A DNA stretch of 47,604 bases. Origin: an uncultured Flavobacteriales bacterium. Lineage in GTDB: Bacteria > Bacteroidota > Bacteroidia > Flavobacteriales > BACL11. Below are positions 41,931-47,604 of this stretch, piece by piece; position 1 is the first letter of the stretch; the number at the start of each line of letters is the position of its first letter. The notes beneath the pieces were generated by a model. It searched no databases. It was not told the origin of the DNA and saw only the letters and a program-made list of their open reading frames with translations. A program made the translations under genes and the position numbers. Where the stretch lies: positions 1 to 47,604 of the forward strand of contig CAJQJY010000014.1 in the NCBI GenBank assembly GCA_905478765.1. The letters run 5' to 3'.

Positions 41931-43096
41931 TAGAAAAGATTAAACAATTAGTAGAGGCAACATTTGATGAAATTGTTGAGATTAGAAGATACATTCATAA
42001 ACACCCTGAATTATCTTTTAAGGAACATAAAACATCTACTTACATTAAATCAGTACTTACTAGCTGGGGTATTGATTATTCTGAGGACATTGCCGATACT
42101 GGGATTGTAGTTTTGTTAGAGGGAAATAATCCAAGTTCAAAAACTCTTGCTTTGCGTGCTGATTTTGATGCTTTACCAATTACTGAGGAAAATGAAATTA
42201 ATTATTGTTCTGTAAATAAAGGGGTGATGCATGCTTGCGGGCATGATGCGCACACGGCCTCCTTGCTTGGTGTTGTTAAAATATTAAATAGCCTAATTCG
42301 GGAATGGGAAGGAAGTGTTAAGTTTATCTTCCAACCTGCTGAGGAGATGCTTCCTGGTGGCGCTCAGCAAATGATAAAAGAGGGTGTGCTTGAAAATCCT
42401 AAGGTTGAAAAGATGATAGCTCAACATGTTTTACCTGATTTAGAAGTAGGCAAGGTCGGTTTCCGACCTGGTAAATACATGGCATCAACTGATGAATTAC
42501 ATATTATAGTTAAGGGAATAGGGGGGCATGCGGCATTGCCACATAAGTACAATAGTCCTATATTGGCTGCTGCTAAATTAATTACTGATTTAGATGTTTT
42601 TTTTCTAAAAGAGAAAGACCGACCTGCTGTTTTGGCAATTGGGTTTATTGAAGGATTAGGCTCAACAAATGTTATTCCTGAACATGTAGAACTCAAAGGC
42701 ACCTTGCGTGCAATAGATGAGGTTTTTAGAGCATTAGCACATGATAAAATATTAGAAATTTCAAATGCTATTGCTCAAGCATATAACATAGAAATTGACT
42801 TTGATATTCGTAAAGGCTACCCTTGTTTAATTAATGATGAGTATTTAACTAAAAAGTCCATTGCTTTCGCAAAACAGTATTTGGGCGCGGGCAATGTAAT
42901 TGACTTACCAATAAGAATGACAGCTGAGGATTTTTCTTATTATTCCAAAGAAGTTCCATCCACTTTTTATCGTTTAGGTACAGCTAATAAAAGCAAAGGT
43001 ATTTCCCATGGCCTGCATACTTCTCGCTTTAATATTGATGAGCAATCATTAAAAATTGGGATGGGTTTAATGGCATACCTAGCTATAAAAAACTAA
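41927..43096 (+). CDS. M20-family amidohydrolase (amino-acid amidase type)
   Basis: A 389-aa zinc or manganese hydrolase of the M20D group, which removes acyl groups from N-acyl amino acids or related conjugates. Signatures: RRYIHKHPELSFKE (about 20-33), LALRADFDALPI (74-85), MHACGHDAHT (101-110, metal-binding Cys104/His106), QPAEEMLPGGAQQMI and the bacterial dimerisation domain (IIVKGIGGHAALPH). MTAEDFSYY near the C-terminus is also typical. It starts with GTG inside the TauE stop (GTGA at 41927-41930), so the start is set by the overlap. Co-expression with a small permease suggests uptake or export of its substrate or product; this is inference. Confidence 0.92.
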   Translation: MIEKIKQLVEATFDEIVEIRRYIHKHPELSFKEHKTSTYIKSVLTSWGIDYSEDIADTGIVVLLEGNNPSSKTLALRADFDALPITEENEINYCSVNKGVMHACGHDAHTASLLGVVKILNSLIREWEGSVKFIFQPAEEMLPGGAQQMIKEGVLENPKVEKMIAQHVLPDLEVGKVGFRPGKYMASTDELHIIVKGIGGHAALPHKYNSPILAAAKLITDLDVFFLKEKDRPAVLAIGFIEGLGSTNVIPEHVELKGTLRAIDEVFRALAHDKILEISNAIAQAYNIEIDFDIRKGYPCLINDEYLTKKSIAFAKQYLGAGNVIDLPIRMTAEDFSYYSKEVPSTFYRLGTANKSKGISHGLHTSRFNIDEQSLKIGMGLMAYLAIKN

Positions 43097-43605
43097 GATA
43101 ATTTACTTCCTATTGTATGGAATTCTTCTGAAAAAAGGGTTATTCTTTCTAGTAAATCAGATGAAATAATGACGTCATCTTTAAAGTCTTTTCCGGTAGC
43201 ATAAACAATTCTTGGTAATTGCATCATACGCCACTCATTCATGCAAATTTGGGTAAGTTGCATCGTAGATAGATAACTTCTTTCTCCCCCTGCAGCACAC
43301 AATATTCCAAAGAACTTACCAGTTGCTTTTCCAAAACACGAATCTAATAAAATTTTTAAACCATCATTTACGCTATAACAGTGGACACCCATACCTATTA
43401 TGATATTGTCAGCCTCATCCACTTGCTTAGATAAATTTTCCATTTCAGGCGTTCGTCTTCTGTGTATTGGTTGCATGGGTATATTCATAGCATCTACAAA
43501 AGTAATATTATTACCTCTTGCAATTAGATCTTCCATTACAGCTTTGCATAGTAAATAGGATCGAGAGTTCTCAGAAAGAGAACTTGATAATATCAATGTT
43601 TTCAT
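43093..43605 (-). CDS. NAD(P)H-dependent FMN reductase-like flavoprotein
   Basis: A 170-aa protein of the flavodoxin-like NADPH-dependent FMN reductase family. It starts LILSSSLSENSRSYLLCKAVMEDL (the phosphate-binding loop of the FMN site, about residues 3-20), with DEADNIIIGMGVHCYSVNDGLKILLDSC (about 68-95, flavin edge) and GKFFGILCAAGGERSY (about 96-111). It probably uses FMN to reduce quinones, nitro or azo compounds or metals; the substrate is unknown. It follows recQ with a one-base TAATG overlap and ends inside the stop of the convergent amidohydrolase. Confidence 0.82.
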   Translation of the reverse strand: MKTLILSSSLSENSRSYLLCKAVMEDLIARGNNITFVDAMNIPMQPIHRRRTPEMENLSKQVDEADNIIIGMGVHCYSVNDGLKILLDSCFGKATGKFFGILCAAGGERSYLSTMQLTQICMNEWRMMQLPRIVYATGKDFKDDVIISSDLLERITLFSEEFHTIGSKLS

Positions 43606-45788
43606 TAGTTTGCTACTTTTGAGATAAAATCAATTCTTAATAATCGTATTTCATTATCCGAAAATTCATCTTCATCAAATTCAACTCTTGCTTCATCAAA
43701 AGAGAATTCTTCTGTTTCTTTAAAAAATTCATGAATTTCTTCCCTTTCTTCTTCATCCATCATGTCAATAATAATATGGTCAAGATTTAGACGAGTACCT
43801 TTCTCTACAATCTCTTCCATTTCTGTTAGTAAATTCTTAGGAGATAATCCTTTTCCTTTTGCGATATCATCAATGCATAATTTTTTATCTAATGATTGTA
43901 TGATATAAATTTTATTAGAGGATTTAGATGCCATAGTTCTAACTACAATGTCTTGTGGGCGATCAATCTCATGTTCCTCAACATACTCTTTAATAGTAGA
44001 GATAAATTCTAAACCATATTTTTTTGCTTTACCAGTACCTACCCCTTGAACTTGAGCAAGTTCATCCATAGTTATTGGATACTGATTTGCCATATCAATT
44101 AAAGAAGGTTCCATGAATAAAATTGCTGGTGGTAGCCCAACTTTTTTTGCTATTTTTTTCCTTAAATTTTTTAGTATTTTAAATAGTAATGGGTCTGCAG
44201 CTTGTCCTTTCTGGTTTCCACTACTGTTATTAGCAACTGAGTCGTAATCATGATCTTCAGTTATCATAAAACTATAAGGGGCTTTTATGAATTCTTTACC
44301 GGAATCAGTAACTTTAAGTAGGCCATAACTTTCAATTTCTTTAGTTAAAAGTTGTTTTACATATGCTTGTCTGATAATTGAGTGCCAAAACCCTAATGAT
44401 TTGTCATTTCCTGTGCCAAATACATCACTTAATTGTGACATATTTTGTTTTATAAGCGAATTACTTTCTCCCATCATTATTCGTGCCATCTCTTTAGGCT
44501 TGAACCTTCCTCTAGCACCTTCAACCCCTTTTAGTAATAGTTTTATAGATTCTTGCCCTTCAATCTTTTCCTTAGGATTCTTGCAGTTGTCACACATATC
44601 CTCACATTTTACAGCATCAAATTCCTCGCCAAAGTAGTGTAATAAATATTTCCTTCTACACATTGATGTTTCGGAAAATGCAATGGTTTCCATGATTAAA
44701 AGTCGTCCAACTTCTTGCTCAGCAACAGGTTTCCCTTGTAAGAAATTTTCTAATTTTTCAATATCTTTATAGTCGTAAAAGGTAATTAAGTCTCCCTTTC
44801 CACCATCTCTACCTGCTCTACCAGTTTCTTGATAATATCCTTCTAAACTTTTAGGAATATCATGATGCACCACAAACCGAATATCTGGCTTATCAATTCC
44901 CATCCCAAAAGCAATAGTTGCAACAATTACATCACAATCATCCATTAAAAATGCTTCTTGATGAGCTACTCTCTTTTTAGGTTCTAAACCTGCATGATAA
45001 GGCAAGGCATTAATTCCATTTATTTGAAGTACCTCAGCAATTTCCTCTACTTTTTTTCTACTTAAGCAATATACAATTCCTGATTCTCCTTTACGATTAT
45101 TAATATATTGTATGATTTGCTTTGCGACATCTTTTTTAGGTTGTATTTCATAAAACAGGTTGCTTCTATTAAAGGAGTCAAGAAATAATTTACTATCCAA
45201 TATGTGTAAATTCTTCATGATGTCATATCTTACTTTTGGTGTTGCGGTTGCTGTAAGTGCTATTATTGGAGCTTGACCAATATCATCAATAATTCTTTTT
45301 AGGTTTCTGTATTCTGGTCTGAAATCATGTCCCCATTCTGAGATACAATGTGCCTCATCAATAGCATAAAAACTAATTTTTACTGATCTAAAAAACTCAG
45401 TGTTTTCAGCTTTAACCAATGATTCTGGAGCTACGAAAAGTAGTTTTGTTTTCCCTGAAGCTATATCCTCCTTTACCTGTTTGGTTTGTGTTTTAGATAG
45501 AGATGAGTTCAGTACATGTGCAATGCTATCATTTTGATAATACCCTCTTAAAACATCAACTTGATTTTTCATTAAAGCTATAAGTGGCGAAACAACAATT
45601 GCACAGCCATCAGAAATAAGAGCTGGAAGTTGATAGCACATTGATTTACCACCCCCTGTTGGCATAATTACCATACTACTTTTTCCATCTAAAAGGTTAG
45701 ATATAATTGCTTCTTGATCAGCCCTAAAAGTATTAAAACCAAAGATGTCTTTAAGGTTTTTATGTAGTGTTTCTGTAGATGTGCTCAT
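43605..45788 (-). CDS. recQ: ATP-dependent DNA helicase RecQ
   Basis: RecQ is a 3'-5' helicase in recombination and replication-fork repair. The 727-aa protein has Walker A MPTGGGKS (42-49), the DEAH box with the aromatic-rich loop (DEAHCISEWGHDFRPEY), HHDIPKSLEGYYQETGRAGRDG (motif VI region), the RQC zinc site (Cys residues in SMCRRKYLLHYFGEEF and KCEDMCDNC), and the HRDC domain (DPLLFKILKNLRKKIAKK). A C-terminal extension of over 100 residues has a winged-helix-like part (IDDIAKGKGLSPKNLL) and an acidic tail. It is divergent from kdsD. Confidence 0.96.
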   Translation of the reverse strand: MSTSTETLHKNLKDIFGFNTFRADQEAIISNLLDGKSSMVIMPTGGGKSMCYQLPALISDGCAIVVSPLIALMKNQVDVLRGYYQNDSIAHVLNSSLSKTQTKQVKEDIASGKTKLLFVAPESLVKAENTEFFRSVKISFYAIDEAHCISEWGHDFRPEYRNLKRIIDDIGQAPIIALTATATPKVRYDIMKNLHILDSKLFLDSFNRSNLFYEIQPKKDVAKQIIQYINNRKGESGIVYCLSRKKVEEIAEVLQINGINALPYHAGLEPKKRVAHQEAFLMDDCDVIVATIAFGMGIDKPDIRFVVHHDIPKSLEGYYQETGRAGRDGGKGDLITFYDYKDIEKLENFLQGKPVAEQEVGRLLIMETIAFSETSMCRRKYLLHYFGEEFDAVKCEDMCDNCKNPKEKIEGQESIKLLLKGVEGARGRFKPKEMARIMMGESNSLIKQNMSQLSDVFGTGNDKSLGFWHSIIRQAYVKQLLTKEIESYGLLKVTDSGKEFIKAPYSFMITEDHDYDSVANNSSGNQKGQAADPLLFKILKNLRKKIAKKVGLPPAILFMEPSLIDMANQYPITMDELAQVQGVGTGKAKKYGLEFISTIKEYVEEHEIDRPQDIVVRTMASKSSNKIYIIQSLDKKLCIDDIAKGKGLSPKNLLTEMEEIVEKGTRLNLDHIIIDMMDEEEREEIHEFFKETEEFSFDEARVEFDEDEFSDNEIRLLRIDFISKVAN

Positions 45789-45805
45789 TTATGATAAAAA
45801 TGTGA

Positions 45806-45813
45806 TACTTTTG
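45806..45813 (+). promoter_or_regulatory. Possible -7 element of the kdsD-tatC unit
   Basis: TACTTTTG matches TAnnTTTG and lies 39 nt before the kdsD ATG, in the 64-nt gap divergent from recQ. No -33 element is seen; that position would fall inside the recQ start region. Confidence 0.5.
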
Positions 45814-45852
45814 TTGAGGTTTTTGTGTGAACGAATATACTAATTTATTTTT

Positions 45853-46818
45853 ATGAAATCTTCAGCTGAAATAAAAAAAATTGCAAAAGAGACAATCTTA
45901 CTTGAGGTTGATGCTATTTCTAAATTACAAAATAGAATAGAAGATGATTTTGTAAATGTTATCAATTTGATACTTAATGCTAAAGGTAGGGTTATTGTAG
46001 TGGGAATTGGAAAGAGTGCGAACATTGCAAATAAGATGGTTGCTACATTTAATTCTACTGGTCAGCCGGCTATTTTTGTGCATGCAGCTGATGCAATACA
46101 TGGTGATCTAGGCAATATTCAAAGTGGTGATATAGTGATTTGCATTTCAAAAAGTGGAAATACACCTGAAATTACAGCTTTACTTCCTCTTATTAAAAAT
46201 ATGGGCAATTCAATTATTGCTTTAGTGGGAAATATGAATTCCTTTTTAGCTAAAGAATCTGATTTCGCATTAGATGTTAGTGTTGAAAAGGAAGCATGTC
46301 CCAATAACTTAGCACCAACATCATCAACAACTGCACAACTAGTAATGGGTGATTCAATTGCAGTTAGTTTGTTAGCGTGCAAAGATTTTACAGATAAGGA
46401 CTTTGCTCGTTTTCATCCAGGAGGAACTTTAGGTAAGCGTTTATATTTAAAAATATCTGATATTTTATCACTAGAAAATAATCCAGCAGTTAGAGTTGAG
46501 GCATCAATAAATGAAGTTATTATTGAGATTTCAAATAAAAGATTAGGTGCAACTGCTGTTATTGATAATGATGAGTTGCAAGGAATTATTACTGATGGAG
46601 ATTTGAGAAGGATGCTAGAAAATGGCGCTTCATTTGGTGATTTGACTGCTAATGACATTATGAATGAGTATCCAAAAAAAATTTCGACTGATACTTTAGT
46701 TTATGATGCAATGCAAATAATGGAATCAGGTAATATTAGTCAATTAGTGGTTATGGATAGCTCAAAATATGTTGGGATAGTTCATCTACATGATATATTA
46801 AAAGAAGGAGTAGTTTAA
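45853..46818 (+). CDS. kdsD: Arabinose-5-phosphate isomerase (KpsF/GutQ family)
   Basis: This enzyme converts ribulose 5-phosphate to arabinose 5-phosphate, the first step to Kdo in LPS. The 321-aa protein has an N-terminal SIS domain (about 30-185; VVGIGKSANIANKMVATFNSTG, HAADAIHGDLG, ISKSGNTPEI, APTSSTTAQLVMGDSIAVSLL, FARFHPGGTLGKRL). A pair of CBS domains follows (about 195-321; GIITDGDLRRMLENG, MNEYPKKISTD, GIVHLHDILKEG). It precedes tatC by 1 nt. The recQ-kdsD-tatC order is one I know from flavobacterial genomes. Confidence 0.95.
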   Translation: MKSSAEIKKIAKETILLEVDAISKLQNRIEDDFVNVINLILNAKGRVIVVGIGKSANIANKMVATFNSTGQPAIFVHAADAIHGDLGNIQSGDIVICISKSGNTPEITALLPLIKNMGNSIIALVGNMNSFLAKESDFALDVSVEKEACPNNLAPTSSTTAQLVMGDSIAVSLLACKDFTDKDFARFHPGGTLGKRLYLKISDILSLENNPAVRVEASINEVIIEISNKRLGATAVIDNDELQGIITDGDLRRMLENGASFGDLTANDIMNEYPKKISTDTLVYDAMQIMESGNISQLVVMDSSKYVGIVHLHDILKEGVV

Positions 46819-46819
46819 G

Positions 46820-47604
46820 ATGAGCAAAGAGGATAATGAAATGTCATTTTTGGATCATCTTGAAATTTTCAGATGGCATTTAATAAGAGCTGCAGCTGCA
46901 ATTATGTTCTTTGCAATTATTGCTTTTATGTACAGGGGTATTGTTTTTGATGTAATCTTGCTCGGTCCAAAAGACCCAAACTTCCTAACTTACAAAGTGC
47001 TTTGCGAGATCTCTCGTTTCTTAGGATTTGAAGATGCTTTATGCTTAATAGAATCTCCTTTTAGTTTGATGAATATTAGTATGAGTGGTCAGTTTTCTGC
47101 CCATATAACCAGTTCTATTTTTGCAGGATTTATTTTGGCATTCCCTTATGTTTTTTGGGAAATGTGGCGTTTTTTAAGACCTGCTTTGCATGATGGAGAA
47201 ACAAAGTTAGCTAAAGGAATTGTTTTTTTTAGTTCATTATTATTTGTGTTTGGTATAGTTTTTGGTTATTATGTTGTTGCTCCTTTATCAGTTAATTTTT
47301 TAGGTTCGTATCAAGTGAGTAGCACTGTTGCAAATCAGATAAGTTTATCTTCATTTATTTCTACAGTAACAACAGTTAGTTTTGCTAATGGAATAATATT
47401 TGAGTTGCCTATTTTGGTTTATTTCTTAACTAAAATTGGTTTATTGACTCCTGAATTTATGCGAGTGTACCGTAAGCACGCAATGGTTGTTACTCTTATT
47501 TTATCAGCAATTATTACACCACCAGATGTAACCTCACAGATATTAGTTTCATTGCCTTTAATTGTACTTTATGAGATGAGTATTAAGATTTCAGCAAGGG
47601 TTAT
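46820..47604 (+). CDS. tatC: Sec-independent protein translocase TatC (truncated by the window edge)
   Basis: TatC is the twin-arginine signal-peptide receptor in the inner membrane. The reading frame from the ATG at 46820 stays open to the edge (261 complete codons seen, no stop). The N-terminus carries the TatC-specific MSFLDHLEIFRWHLIRAA (residues 8-25). Later come FSAHITSSIFAGFILAFPYVFWEMWRFLRPAL (about 92-123), FANGIIFELPILVYFLTKIGLL and ILSAIITPPDVTSQILVSLPLIVLYE, all highly typical. The TM count visible is six. Bacteroidota TatC is usually a little longer than this, so only a short tail should be missing. It starts 1 nt after the kdsD stop. Confidence 0.95.
   Translation, partial: MSKEDNEMSFLDHLEIFRWHLIRAAAAIMFFAIIAFMYRGIVFDVILLGPKDPNFLTYKVLCEISRFLGFEDALCLIESPFSLMNISMSGQFSAHITSSIFAGFILAFPYVFWEMWRFLRPALHDGETKLAKGIVFFSSLLFVFGIVFGYYVVAPLSVNFLGSYQVSSTVANQISLSSFISTVTTVSFANGIIFELPILVYFLTKIGLLTPEFMRVYRKHAMVVTLILSAIITPPDVTSQILVSLPLIVLYEMSIKISARV

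Noticed and set aside
1-47604. CRISPR arrays, insertion sequences, prophage, integrase or attachment sites
   Set aside because: I saw no spaced repeats, transposase or integrase-like protein, or tRNA-linked direct repeat; the content is housekeeping throughout.

Overview
The window is a compact, AT-rich chromosomal segment of a Bacteroidota bacterium, most likely of the Flavobacteriia type. Four observations support this. Many intergenic gaps carry the Bacteroidota promoter form (TTTG, about 20 nt, then TAnnTTTG), and obvious Shine-Dalgarno sequences are absent. Two secreted proteins end in type IX secretion (T9SS) type A sorting domains. Several gene orders are ones I know from Flavobacteriales: purH-mreBCD-mrdA-rodA, coaX-OMP-TPR-lptC-CNNM-ppiD, SprT-manC and recQ-kdsD-tatC. 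The rest is housekeeping. I see no phage, insertion sequence, CRISPR array or transfer signature.

Layout. Positions 1-872: the end of an unidentified gene, a 49-codon signal-peptide ORF and tsaB. 869-5792: a DEAD-box RNA helicase (-) divergent from gcvP (+). 5879-9783: two tandem paralogous T9SS cargo proteins, each followed by an intrinsic terminator; the second terminator also serves tRNA-Phe on the other strand. 10022-17270: an envelope block with coaX (apparently a CTG start), a putative outer-membrane barrel, a TPR protein, lptC, a CNNM/CorC protein and a PpiD-like foldase. 17320-24289 (-): the rod-shape operon headed by purH. 24424-28938 (-): a PPi-type phosphofructokinase followed by mfd. 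29029-32100 (+): an aspartate kinase and a conserved protein of unknown function whose motifs recall FMN TIM-barrel enzymes. 32081-36589 (-): mlaE-mlaF-rsmA-mgtE-dehydrogenase. 36631-39688 (+): a tiny CxxC lipoprotein, feoA, feoB and a SprT-like protein. 39743-43605: manC (+), an MBL hydrolase (-), a half-size TauE plus M20 hydrolase (+) and an FMN reductase (-). 43605-47604: recQ (-) divergent from kdsD and a truncated tatC (+).

The window is dominated by envelope biogenesis: cell-wall elongation, LPS export and Kdo synthesis, outer-membrane protein folding, phospholipid transport, Tat export and sugar-nucleotide supply. Information-processing genes (tsaB, helicase, mfd, rsmA, recQ) are interspersed. 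Genes are packed tightly. Four of the five convergent junctions have overlapping stop codons, and the only convincing intrinsic terminators flank the T9SS genes.

I did not find a clear new multi-gene system. The best leads are the uncharacterised cysteine-rich protein at 30325-32100, the 39-aa CxxC lipoprotein upstream of feoAB, three promoter-proximal inverted repeats (lysC, feoA, purH), and the non-ATG start of coaX.
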